From: Vibrio celticus
GTDB taxonomy: Bacteria; Pseudomonadota; Gammaproteobacteria; Enterobacterales; Vibrionaceae
Reading direction: 5' to 3'
DNA: 64,000 nucleotides
Assembly (NCBI RefSeq): GCF_024347335.1
Contig: NZ_AP025463.1
Location: forward strand, 1,674,001 to 1,738,000
Shown: one piece after another, positions 53,760 through 62,211 of the stretch
Numbering within the stretch: position 1 is the first letter of the stretch
How the letters are laid out: each line of letters opens with the position of its first letter
Program-made: the position numbers and the translations under genes
Notes under the pieces: model-generated
What the model was told of the DNA's origin: nothing
Database searches by the model: none
The model's input: only the letters and a program-made list of their open reading frames with translations

Positions 53760-54874
53760 AATAGCTCCAACATCCAATGTACGAAGTTACCACGGTTTTG
53801 CCAGCTCTCTTGTTCGACGACAGAGATTGGTGAATTGCTCAGTTGACGTGCATGATCAAGCGCCCAAATCATTTGGTTGGCACTGCCGACCGTGGTTACG
53901 TGCTCTTGGTATGGAACCAAAGCAGGGAACGGTGTTGTGATAATGGGTGTGCCTGCCGCAAGGTATTCCATTAGTTTGAGTGGGCTACAAGCTCGGATCT
54001 GCTCGTTATCAACAAACGGCAACAAGCTCACATCCCAGTGTTTAGAATAGCTTGGTAGCGTGTGGTGTGGACGAGGGCCAAGGTAATGAACGTTACTTAA
54101 CTTAGGCAGCATGAGCGTATCAAGCTCGTTTGGGCCAATGAAAACAAAGTCCCATTCCGGCATCGCATTCGCAACTTGACCAATCATTTCATAATCAAGC
54201 CATTTAGAAAGGCTGCCATAAAAACCAGCAATAGGGCGGTGGTTGCTTGGTAAATCTTTCGCTCTTGGTGCGGGTGTTGAAAATAGGTCTACGTCGACAC
54301 CATGTGGTAGCAAGTGCGCTTTATGCTTTGGAAATTTATCCATCAATTTTTTGCTAGCCGCGAAGATAAGCGTAGATTTTTCGATTAGCTCTGATTCGTG
54401 CTGTGCAACGGTGTCATGATCAACACCAGCCAGCGCGCTAAAATCATCACCGCAGTAATAAACCACAGATGACTCGCCTAAGTGTCCGCACAAATCAACA
54501 GCGGTCGGAAGAGAAGTCCATAGGATAGGCGCGTTAAGATTAAGCTCCGCAATAACCGGTTTTAGTTGGTGCAACATCATTTGCTGAGCCAACTTTCTAG
54601 AAAATTTAGAAGCAGGCGCAGGGATTGTCTTTAAGTTAACGATAGTAATGTTGTCGTGTCCCTCAGAGTCGAGCATGTTTTGAGTAACGGCTTTGGTTTT
54701 GCCAAACAATTTGTTGAACGCTCGGCTTACATCTTTGGCGGACAGCTTCGGTTGTCTTAAGCCAATAGAGTTGACCCATAAGACTTTGTGTTGCTTAGCA
54801 AGGTGACGAACTAAATGTTGAGTCGATGAAGGTAGTCCACCAAAGTCTTCACCAAATACGATTAAATCACGCAT
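53756..54874 (-). CDS. sypN: glycosyltransferase (SypN-like)
   Basis: The 372-aa GT-B enzyme: 'LIVFGEDFGGLPSSTQHLVRHLAKQHKVLWVNSIGL' (nucleotide-side opening), 'FGFYGSLSKWLDYEMIGQ-like' and 'CSPLKLMEYLAAGTPIITTPFPAL' for donor binding. Its start (ATG 54874) lies within the sypM end, and its stop overlaps sypO, so L?-M-N-O form one tightly packed transcript. Confidence 0.8.
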   Translation of the reverse strand: MRDLIVFGEDFGGLPSSTQHLVRHLAKQHKVLWVNSIGLRQPKLSAKDVSRAFNKLFGKTKAVTQNMLDSEGHDNITIVNLKTIPAPASKFSRKLAQQMMLHQLKPVIAELNLNAPILWTSLPTAVDLCGHLGESSVVYYCGDDFSALAGVDHDTVAQHESELIEKSTLIFAASKKLMDKFPKHKAHLLPHGVDVDLFSTPAPRAKDLPSNHRPIAGFYGSLSKWLDYEMIGQVANAMPEWDFVFIGPNELDTLMLPKLSNVHYLGPRPHHTLPSYSKHWDVSLLPFVDNEQIRACSPLKLMEYLAAGTPIITTPFPALVPYQEHVTTVGSANQMIWALDHARQLSNSPISVVEQESWQNRGNFVHWMLELL

Positions 54875-55652
54875 GGTCACCTCCATGAGTCTCTAACGAA
54901 TCGAATACGTCAGACTCTGTTACTTCTACAGACTTGATTTGGCCAACCACTCGAGCAGGATTACCGCCTGCGATTGAAAAGGCCGGGATATTCTTTGTTA
55001 CTACGCTGCCTGCGGCTATTACGGCACCTTCGCCGATGGTTACGCCACCTTTAACCGTCACATTCGTGCCCAGCCATACATCGGGTTCAAGAATGATGTC
55101 ACCGATTTGCTGAGGGTCATCGCCTTCACCTAGCGCTCGGCGTTTTGCATCAAGCGGGTGCCCGGAGTATCCAAATAGGAAAGCACCGCCTGCGATTCGT
55201 ACGTTGTCAGAGATAACGACTTTACCGCCAACAGCGATAGTCGACTGCCAACCAATGTCGACATTGTTACCAATCGACAATAGTGGGTGTTCCAAACCTT
55301 CAAGTGGTTGAGTACAACCAGAGAATGTCGTGTGGCCAGAGATACGGCAGTTATCGCCAATCGAAATTTGTACCGGACCACTGACGAAAGGTAGACCACC
55401 ATACAAATACAGGCGTTTGCCACATTGAGCCACACGACCTTTGAAAGCCGGAGTCCAGTAGAAGAATCGCGTAAAGCCAGAAAACAAATTCACCACTAGC
55501 TTGTGCGCTTGATATAGGCAACGATTAAGTATTTGAGGGGTAGGCAGCTCTGCGCTTCTGATGTCTTTCAAAATGAAAAACACATTTCTAATTCGAGAAT
55601 TAGGATGAAACTTAAGCCAATGTTTGAATTGATGTATAGATACTGACGTCAT
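54867..55652 (-). CDS. sypM: hexapeptide-repeat acyltransferase (SypM-like)
   Basis: The 261-aa left-handed beta-helix protein has repeats 'ISIGDNCRISGHTTFSG', 'LSIGNNVDIGWQSTIAVGG' and 'LGTNVTVKGGVTIGEGAVIAAGSVVTKNIPAFSIAGGNPARVVG'. It is expected to O-acetylate the exopolysaccharide repeat. A weak sigma-54-like promoter precedes it. Confidence 0.8.
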   Translation of the reverse strand: MTSVSIHQFKHWLKFHPNSRIRNVFFILKDIRSAELPTPQILNRCLYQAHKLVVNLFSGFTRFFYWTPAFKGRVAQCGKRLYLYGGLPFVSGPVQISIGDNCRISGHTTFSGCTQPLEGLEHPLLSIGNNVDIGWQSTIAVGGKVVISDNVRIAGGAFLFGYSGHPLDAKRRALGEGDDPQQIGDIILEPDVWLGTNVTVKGGVTIGEGAVIAAGSVVTKNIPAFSIAGGNPARVVGQIKSVEVTESDVFDSLETHGGDHA

Positions 55653-55687
55653 AATGAAAATCCTCTATTTTGTTATATAGAAGTACT

Positions 55688-55703
55688 TTCATATACTGTG
55701 CCA
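55688..55703 (-). promoter_or_regulatory. weak sigma-54-like promoter before sypM
   Basis: The minus strand reads TGGCACAGTATATGAA. The -24 half is perfect but the -12 half (ATGAA) lacks the GC, so it is a weak candidate. Confidence 0.4.
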
Positions 55704-55744
55704 TTTAATAAACTTAATATTTTCAACAGGTTAAAATATAGCTT

Positions 55745-57139
55745 TTAGGTATTCTCATTTTGACAGGCAGTTTGAGATACGTTTGAGACGCAAACTGTGA
55801 GTGCTGCTAGGATATAAATCGGCCAGTTAAAGCCTTGAGTCAAAAATGTACCCGACACGATAGTTCCAATCAGACCTGCATAGATCGCATAGGCGACCGC
55901 ATTAAGCTCGGGTGCGATTTCTGTGGTCGAGTTTTTTAATCTCGCTAGCGTAGAGCGAGAGGTTTTGATCAAAGAAACGATAAGGCAGACAAAAATGATA
56001 AGACCAATAAAGCCTGTTTCTGCTAACACACCAAACCAAGTACTGTGAACGGCGTGATTCAGTCCGTCCCAGTGCGAACTATAAAAGAAGTAATTCGAGA
56101 AGAAGTTGTTCAACCCTACACCAGTCAGTGGATTTTCAACTGCCATTTTTACTGCCGCTTCCCAAGCATAGATTCGACCCATTGCAGATTCATCGATACC
56201 TTGTTCAGCTGCACCACCAGAAGATCTGTCTGAGATACCAGCAACTAAATAGAGCACCACGGCCGCGACAGATCCTACCGAGATTAACAGGACTTTAGAG
56301 CGCACTAGCTTCCACGCAAAAATACCAATCACCGCAATACACCCCAGTAGTCCGCCACGGCTTTGAGTGGCAATAATGGCGGCGAGCAGTAACAGACAAA
56401 CTAAGGCACTGATTAAACGTTTGGTTCGTGAGATGCCAGACGTTGTGGCTTGGCTTATCGTAAAGGCGAGTGGGAACATCAGTACCAGTGCTAGGTCGTT
56501 CGGGTCACCTAACATAGAGCCAAAGTCGCGGCCAATTGTCACGCGTGAGCCCTCGACAAGCCCAATACCATTTACTGAGTTGTACACGGCAATAGAGCTG
56601 ATTAAAGCGCCAGCGTAGATAATCGTCATCGCGGTTTTTGCGAGATTTTCAGTGGTGTTTACTAGCCAAGTAATCGCAAGCGTCATCACGATAATTTTCC
56701 AATAAACGCCCTTGAATTCTGCTAGTGCTATTGGCCTGTTGGACGCGAAGATAATACCAATGAAAACCAATACCCAAAATATGGCGAGCCAATTTAAACA
56801 AGGGTGCCAGAAGATTTTAAGCTCTTTACTAATTAATGCATGCCAGAGCAAAGCTGACAGTGCTCCTAGTGAAAGCATCAGCGGTATTTTTAACGAATAG
56901 AGCTGAGGTACGGCTTCGTGAATTCGGAAAAATGAAAAGACAACGAACAATAGAACTAACCAGAATGTCTTGTTTAACACGAATAACCCGGCTAATGGCA
57001 CAAGAGCGAGCGCCACAATGACAGCAGGGTGAGGCACAAAGTACCAAACAACACCAAGCCCAACACACAAGGTGCTGATCGTGATGATGACTGGCAATCT
57101 ATTGGCTTCAGGGTTGACCATTGTGACCTCTATTGGCAA
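55745..57139 (-). CDS. sypL: O-antigen ligase/polymerase-like membrane protein (SypL-like)
   Basis: The 464-aa protein has about 10-12 membrane helices and the Wzy_C/ligase region 'QSRGGLLGCIAVIGIFAWKL' and 'NPLTGVGLNNFFSNYFF ... HAVHSTWFGVLAETGFIGL' with the periplasmic His-containing loop. It would polymerise or transfer the undecaprenyl-linked repeat. It follows a sigma-54 promoter. Confidence 0.8.
   Translation of the reverse strand: MPIEVTMVNPEANRLPVIITISTLCVGLGVVWYFVPHPAVIVALALVPLAGLFVLNKTFWLVLLFVVFSFFRIHEAVPQLYSLKIPLMLSLGALSALLWHALISKELKIFWHPCLNWLAIFWVLVFIGIIFASNRPIALAEFKGVYWKIIVMTLAITWLVNTTENLAKTAMTIIYAGALISSIAVYNSVNGIGLVEGSRVTIGRDFGSMLGDPNDLALVLMFPLAFTISQATTSGISRTKRLISALVCLLLLAAIIATQSRGGLLGCIAVIGIFAWKLVRSKVLLISVGSVAAVVLYLVAGISDRSSGGAAEQGIDESAMGRIYAWEAAVKMAVENPLTGVGLNNFFSNYFFYSSHWDGLNHAVHSTWFGVLAETGFIGLIIFVCLIVSLIKTSRSTLARLKNSTTEIAPELNAVAYAIYAGLIGTIVSGTFLTQGFNWPIYILAALTVCVSNVSQTACQNENT
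55752..55766 (+). promoter_or_regulatory. enhancer-like motif upstream of sypM
   Basis: TTCTCA-TTT-TGACAG, about 50 nt upstream of the sypM -24 half, overlapping the end of sypL. Confidence 0.45.
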
Positions 57140-57201
57140 ATAAACTCTTTAGGACTCGGCTCGCAATCTTTTTAGACGTAGTTACGCCTGATGTTAAAGA
57201 T

Positions 57202-57217
57202 TGCAAAGTGAGTGCCA
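57202..57217 (-). promoter_or_regulatory. sigma-54 promoter of sypL
   Basis: The minus strand reads TGGCACTCACTTTGCA, a full match to TGGCAC-N5-TTGCW. It lies about 65 nt upstream of the sypL start. Confidence 0.9.
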
Positions 57218-57288
57218 GTTATGCATTTTGTTTAACTTATTGATTTAATGTTGGATTATTAAGTGAGGGCGTAGCCTTGAGGTAAGTT

Positions 57289-57303
57289 TTGTCATTTTGA
57301 GAA
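57289..57303 (-). promoter_or_regulatory. enhancer-like motif upstream of sypL
   Basis: The minus strand reads TTCTCA-AAA-TGACAA, about 72 nt upstream of the sigma-54 promoter, a usual distance for an enhancer-binding activator. Confidence 0.55.
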
Positions 57304-57372
57304 TCAGTATAAAACTGACTATAGTACTTAAATCATCAAGCCCAAATAACCAGTTGTCTACTAAGACGAGTA

Positions 57373-58479
57373 TTAACGGTCGAGTTGATAGATTTGCAAC
57401 AACTGCGGGACAACGGCTTGTGGAGAGTATTGGTTTTTCACGGTTTCTATCGCGTGACTCTTGAGAGAGTCACGTTGCTCGCTCGTCAATGACATCCACA
57501 AAGATAAAAATTGTTCTAGCTCAGCTTCTGAATTTGCAAGGTAGCCGTTAACTTGATGCTCGATGAGTTGAGGCAAGTTACCAACTGAGGTGGCGAGAAC
57601 GGGAATGCCACGAATCATGGCTTCTAATGCCGCCATAGGTAAGCCTTCAAAGCGAGAAGGGATGATTAACAGATCGATTTGGCTCCAGACGTCGTCCATA
57701 TTGCTCTGATGCCCATGAAAGGTCACATTATCAGGCTGCGATTTAACTAAGATGTCCATTTCTGGTCCGTCACCAAAAAGCTCAAACCGAACATCAGGAA
57801 ACTGTTTGGCTAATGCAACAAATCGATCAGGCGCTTTTTCATGGCTCAATCGCCCCACAAAACCAACATGGAATGGGCTTGATGAACGGGAGTTTGTTAA
57901 CCCAGTTGGGACTTTAACAAAGTTATTCAATTGATGGGTTTGACTCGGCACTTTCGCTTTAATCATTTCACTGACCACGAGCGACTGATCAGAAAGAAAA
58001 CTGCTGTAACGGTCGAGCCAATCATAAAGCCATACTTTGCCTGTTGGGGTTTCACCTGCGTGATAAGTGGTGATTTGCTTTGTGTTGTTGAAACGAGGCG
58101 GAAGCTTGATTAACTTGCTGACCAAACTGGCTTTGTAACCATGAGCATGGATAAGCCTTGGTTGATAATGTTGAACTGCACGTTTCAGCTGTGTCGCGCT
58201 ATTGCCATTTGAATCTGCAGAACATGAGGCTAAATCGGAGAGGTAACTAAAAGGGATGTTTAGCGCATTCAACTTTTCAACGATGATCGCTTCAGGATTA
58301 AACTTAGTCAAAAGAACGATACGAACAGCCTCTGAATACCGAGCGCTTTCCGATATCAGGCCTTGTGCTAATTCTAAAACATGCGTTTCTATGCCTCCAA
58401 AAGTTTGGCTGTCGATCAACAGCCAAATCTCATGAAGGTTTATGTCGAGTGCACCTTGGTTAGGCTTGATTGTACTCAT
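57373..58479 (-). CDS. glycosyltransferase family 4 (SypH/I/J-like)
   Basis: The 368-aa GT-B enzyme: 'IWLLIDSQTFGGIETHVLELAQGLI', 'RLIHAHGYKASLVSKLIKL', 'HVGFVGRLSHEKAPDRFVALA' and the EX7E region 'PSRFEGLPMAALEAMIRGI'. It overlaps the end of sypG by 20 nt, so the two are co-transcribed. It stands where V. fischeri has sypH to sypK; I cannot say which of the glycosyltransferases it corresponds to. Confidence 0.75.
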   Translation of the reverse strand: MSTIKPNQGALDINLHEIWLLIDSQTFGGIETHVLELAQGLISESARYSEAVRIVLLTKFNPEAIIVEKLNALNIPFSYLSDLASCSADSNGNSATQLKRAVQHYQPRLIHAHGYKASLVSKLIKLPPRFNNTKQITTYHAGETPTGKVWLYDWLDRYSSFLSDQSLVVSEMIKAKVPSQTHQLNNFVKVPTGLTNSRSSSPFHVGFVGRLSHEKAPDRFVALAKQFPDVRFELFGDGPEMDILVKSQPDNVTFHGHQSNMDDVWSQIDLLIIPSRFEGLPMAALEAMIRGIPVLATSVGNLPQLIEHQVNGYLANSEAELEQFLSLWMSLTSEQRDSLKSHAIETVKNQYSPQAVVPQLLQIYQLDR

Positions 58480-59971
58480 CTTCCGATTCCCAAGCCTGTT
58501 TCTTACGATAAACAGTAGAAGGGCTAAGTTCTAACAGCACAGCAGCGTTTAACACATTCCCATCGCAATGATTGATAGCATGTTGAATGGCTTCACGTTC
58601 TATTTGCCACATTGGACGAATAGCACCGTCGCTTGTGGTAAATGCAGGCGTCATCGGCTCGTTGTGAGTTTGAGCAGCTGACGATTGTTCCAACTCTTCC
58701 GGAGTAATCGGTGGCAACTTAGCTTCTGGTGCTTCAACAACAGCAGGTTGGGGCGCAGTTACTCGAATTGGTGTCACTGATTTCGAGGTTGGAGCTGCAT
58801 CTACTTTATTAATCGGAGGCGGTAACATGTCTTTAGTCACGCTCGTTTCATTGTTCAACACCACGATGTTACGGATGATGTTTTGCAACTGACGCACGTT
58901 GCCTGGCCAAGCATAGCGTTTAAGTAGATTCTGCGTTTCTTTGTCTATTGATTTAAATTTCTTCTTGTCTTGCTTCGCGTACAGCTTCAAGAAGTGATTG
59001 CAAAGAGTGACAATGTCACTTCCTCGTTCACGAAGCGGTGGCATCTCGATAGGCACAACGTGAACACGATAGTAAAGGTCTTCTCTAAAGCGTCCTTCTT
59101 CTACCTCAACAAGTGGATCGCGGTTGGTCGCACAGATAATTCTGACGTCCACTTTAATCTCGCGGTTGCCACCGAGTGGGGTAAACGTGCCGGTTTGCAA
59201 AAATCGGAGGAGCTTCTTCTGCATCTCCAGTTCCATTTCACAAAGCTCATCGAGAAATAGGGTACCGCCATGCGCTTGCATTGCTGCACCTTTCCGGTCG
59301 GTTGTCGCACCGGTAAACGCACCTTTAACGTGACCGAAGATTTCACTCTCCATTAGGTCTCGAGGGATAGCACCACAGTTAATAGCCACGAAAGGTTTAC
59401 CATTACGCTGACTCTCTTGGTGAATCGCTTCCGCGCACACTTCTTTACCCGTACCACTTTCGCCGTTAATAAACACGCTGGCAGTGGTTGGTGCTACCGA
59501 ATCAATGATCTTGTAAACCGCCTGCATGGGTAGACAAGAGCCAATGAAATTATGAAAACGGTCACGATCGAATTTGCTTTGCATATTATCGACGAGGTTT
59601 TCGAGTTTCGCTCTTTTTAGATGCAAGCTAACAGAGGTCTTGAGTCGATCGGCTTGAATGGGTTTCTCTAAGAAGTCTTCTGCACCGCGTTGGATAAGGT
59701 CTACCGCGATGTTTACTGAGCCATGCGCTGTCGCGATGATAACTGCGGTCGGTATTTCGTTGGCAGTAATCCAATCCAAGACTTCTTCACCTGGCATGTC
59801 AGGAAGCTTAAGGTCGAGAATGACAAGCTGTGGAGAGTGCCTTTCAATGAAGGTCTTAGCTTCCGCGCCGGTTTCGACGTGGAAAATATCATAGGGCTCG
59901 TCTTTTACGTACTGCTTGTAGAGTACGGCGAGTGAGGTGGAGTCTTCAACTAACAATACCTTAGGGCGCAT
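58460..59971 (-). CDS. sypG: sigma-54-dependent response regulator SypG-like
   Basis: The 503-aa protein has a receiver domain (phospho-acceptor Asp53 in 'VILDLKLPDMPG'), an AAA+ domain with Walker A GESGTGKE at about 170-177 and the sigma-54 contact loop GAFTGA at 217-222, then a Fis-type HTH ('GNVLNAAVLLELSPSTVYRKK'). It resembles SypG and LuxO; its place at the head of a polysaccharide locus favours SypG. ATG 59971 begins MRPKVLLVEDS; the open frame extends 11 codons further. It is expected to act at the promoters at 57202, 52067 and perhaps 55688. Confidence 0.85.
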   Translation of the reverse strand: MRPKVLLVEDSTSLAVLYKQYVKDEPYDIFHVETGAEAKTFIERHSPQLVILDLKLPDMPGEEVLDWITANEIPTAVIIATAHGSVNIAVDLIQRGAEDFLEKPIQADRLKTSVSLHLKRAKLENLVDNMQSKFDRDRFHNFIGSCLPMQAVYKIIDSVAPTTASVFINGESGTGKEVCAEAIHQESQRNGKPFVAINCGAIPRDLMESEIFGHVKGAFTGATTDRKGAAMQAHGGTLFLDELCEMELEMQKKLLRFLQTGTFTPLGGNREIKVDVRIICATNRDPLVEVEEGRFREDLYYRVHVVPIEMPPLRERGSDIVTLCNHFLKLYAKQDKKKFKSIDKETQNLLKRYAWPGNVRQLQNIIRNIVVLNNETSVTKDMLPPPINKVDAAPTSKSVTPIRVTAPQPAVVEAPEAKLPPITPEELEQSSAAQTHNEPMTPAFTTSDGAIRPMWQIEREAIQHAINHCDGNVLNAAVLLELSPSTVYRKKQAWESEDEYNQA

Positions 59972-60195
59972 TGTGTATTCCTTTTGAAACTTTATCCTAA
60001 CCAATCAATAACATAGTGATATGCAACCATCAATACGAGTCTTGTGTATTTGTTATCTACCGCATGCAATCTTTTAAGATGCGGCCGGTATAACTTCACG
60101 CATTGCTGTCCATGATGGAGCATCATCTTATGGCGACTATATTAATAACCACTGTTTTGAGTTTTTAATCTGCTACCGATAATGAGTATGCAAAG

Positions 60196-60603
60196 CTAGC
60201 TGAAGCCTGCCTCTTTCCTTTCAAGCAAGGCTTTTATTGAACGCTCTGCGAGCTCTAGTAATTCATCAATTTGTCGAAATGCCGCATCATGACTCTGTTC
60301 TAAGCATTGCTTTTCTAAAGCTCGAGCGAGCTCACCCAAAGGGCGATTACCTAATGAAAGCGCTGTGCTGCCGAGAGTGTGGACCTCGAACTCAAGTGTT
60401 TGAGCGTCTTTCTGCGTGACAGCCTCTTTTATGGCGACCAAGCGAGTTTGTGATTCTTCGACATAATGGTCGATCAAGATAGGGATAATGTCCGCACTGG
60501 TATCGCGAATCATTTGCTCCAGAACGCTTTCATCGACAAGCTCGCTCACTTGTTGTGAGTTTAGATTTGTAGCTGCGTCTGACGCTAGAGTAGAATTCAT
60601 CAA
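60196..60603 (-). CDS. stand-alone HPt (histidine phosphotransfer) protein
   Basis: The 135-aa helical protein has the HPt phosphorylation site His75 in 'FEVHTLGSTALSLGNRPLGELARALE'. It lies upstream of the sypG-like gene on the same strand, with 220 nt between. It has no kinase domain. In V. fischeri the HPt domain acting on SypG is part of SypF, so here a free protein may do the job, as LuxU does for LuxO. Confidence 0.75.
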   Translation of the reverse strand: MMNSTLASDAATNLNSQQVSELVDESVLEQMIRDTSADIIPILIDHYVEESQTRLVAIKEAVTQKDAQTLEFEVHTLGSTALSLGNRPLGELARALEKQCLEQSHDAAFRQIDELLELAERSIKALLERKEAGFS

Positions 60604-60978
60604 ACTAAGTCCTTTTGTTGAGCTTAATATCTGTTGGTACTATTAAGTTCTAGTCATTTTCTAGAATAATTTCAACTGGTTGCCGTACAAATAGCGCATT
60701 GTTTTGCATCTCGTTCATCTTGCTACTGGCTTTGTGACAAACCTAACGGACTGATTTAATTTTGTTTTCTCTTATGAAATATAAACTTAGGTGCCTATAA
60801 AGCCTAAGATGCGGGTAGATCTCAGGATAGAACGAGGCCAATACAAATAAAAAAGACCACTGCAGTAAATTAACAGCAGTGGTCTTAGAGCGGTTTATTT
60901 AGTTTAGGTTAATCTAAATAGCGAGAATCCAAACAATGATAATTTAAACAGCCGTACTTTAAATTACGAAAAGTAGAA
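60604..60978. other. 375-bp gap between the HPt gene and proV
   Basis: The right part holds the proV terminator (60853-60886). The left 250 nt would carry the HPt promoter; it is AT-rich and I see no clear sigma-70 or sigma-54 match and no further gene. Confidence 0.6.
60848..60886 (-). terminator. intrinsic terminator of proXWV
   Basis: On the minus strand AAGACCACTGC, loop, GCAGTGGTCTTTTTT. It lies about 95 nt beyond the proV stop. Confidence 0.85.
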
Positions 60979-62211
60979 CTACGAAGCTTTATCAATCTTT
61001 GGCTTTGGGTCGGCTTCTACTTCTTCCTCGCTACTTTCTGAGAAGATATCAGCAACAGCGCTTCTCTCTAATTCACCTTTTAGATTACCGTCTTCATCAA
61101 CAACTGGAAGAGAGTAGTCACAAGACATAGTGTCTGGTAGCACTTCTTCAATCACCGCATCGGGTAAGATGGCAGGGACTTCTTCGTATATCTCGTCACT
61201 AAAGTCATGCACCGATGAATCTTCAACGGCGTCTTGTAGGCTCTCTTGTGTGACTAGCCCTTGATAGCCGTCATCCGTTACGTGATAAGCGTAATCGTTT
61301 TTCAGCATCTTCATTTGTGCCAGAGCACCTTCAATCGTTTCTGATGTGATTCGATAGAGAGGAGGCTGCATAACGGTTTCAACGGTCAATGCACGAGCGC
61401 GGTTTACGTCTTTCACGAACGCTTCCACGTAATCATCGGCTGGATTTAGCAGAATCTCATGTGGTGTGCCTTGTTGTACTAACTCGCCGTCTTTCAAAAT
61501 TGCGATTCTATCGCCTAGGCGGAGTGCTTCGTCCAGATCATGAGTGATGAAAACAATCGTCTTATGAAGCTTCTCTTGAAGTTCGATAAGCTGATCTTGC
61601 ATTTCACTTCGAATCAAAGGGTCGAGTGCCGAAAAGGCTTCATCCATTAACAAGATTTCAGCGTTAGTACACAGAGCGCGAGAAAGGCCAACACGTTGTT
61701 GCTGACCACCTGAAAGTTGCGCTGGGTATTGCTTGCCGTAACCTTTTAAGCCCACGGTTTCTAACCATTCGTTGGCTTTCGCTAAACGGTCTTCTTTTTT
61801 GATGCCTTGTACTTCCAACCCGTACGCAACGTTTTCAACCACAGTGCGATGAGGCATTAAGCCAAAGCGTTGGAATACCATCGACATTTTATGACGACGG
61901 AACTCTTCTAACTGTTTAGTGTTGAGGCTCATCACATCAATGCCTTCAACCATGATTTTACCTTGAGTCGGGTCAATCAAACGGTTGAAGTGGCGAATTA
62001 GCGTCGATTTACCCGAGCCAGAAAGCCCCATGATAACGAAGATTTCACCACGGTTAATCTCAAGGTTGATCTCTTTCAAACCAACGGTATGACCCGTATC
62101 CGCAAGAATCTGATCTTTGTGTTCGCCGTTTTGAACTCGGTTCATAACAGACATTGGTTTCGGTCCAAACACCTTGTATAGACCACTAATCTCAATCAAT
62201 GGTTTAGTCAT
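60979..62211 (-). CDS. proV: glycine betaine/choline ABC transporter ATP-binding protein ProV
   Basis: The 410-aa protein has Walker A GLSGSGKST, 'MVFQRFGLMPHRTVVENVAYGLE', LSGGQQQR, 'LLMDEAFSALDPLIR' and 'VFITHDLDEALRLGDRIAIL' (the ProV/OpuAA branch). A C-terminal CBS-like regulatory region follows (about residues 275-385) and a long acidic tail (ESSEEEVEADPKPK). It powers osmoprotectant uptake. It overlaps proW by 8 nt. Confidence 0.9.
   Translation of the reverse strand: MTKPLIEISGLYKVFGPKPMSVMNRVQNGEHKDQILADTGHTVGLKEINLEINRGEIFVIMGLSGSGKSTLIRHFNRLIDPTQGKIMVEGIDVMSLNTKQLEEFRRHKMSMVFQRFGLMPHRTVVENVAYGLEVQGIKKEDRLAKANEWLETVGLKGYGKQYPAQLSGGQQQRVGLSRALCTNAEILLMDEAFSALDPLIRSEMQDQLIELQEKLHKTIVFITHDLDEALRLGDRIAILKDGELVQQGTPHEILLNPADDYVEAFVKDVNRARALTVETVMQPPLYRITSETIEGALAQMKMLKNDYAYHVTDDGYQGLVTQESLQDAVEDSSVHDFSDEIYEEVPAILPDAVIEEVLPDTMSCDYSLPVVDEDGNLKGELERSAVADIFSESSEEEVEADPKPKIDKAS

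Noticed and set aside
58460..60603. sypG plus HPt considered as luxO-luxU
   Set aside because: The regulator overlaps a glycosyltransferase gene and heads a polysaccharide locus with sigma-54 promoters, and the HPt lies upstream rather than downstream of it.
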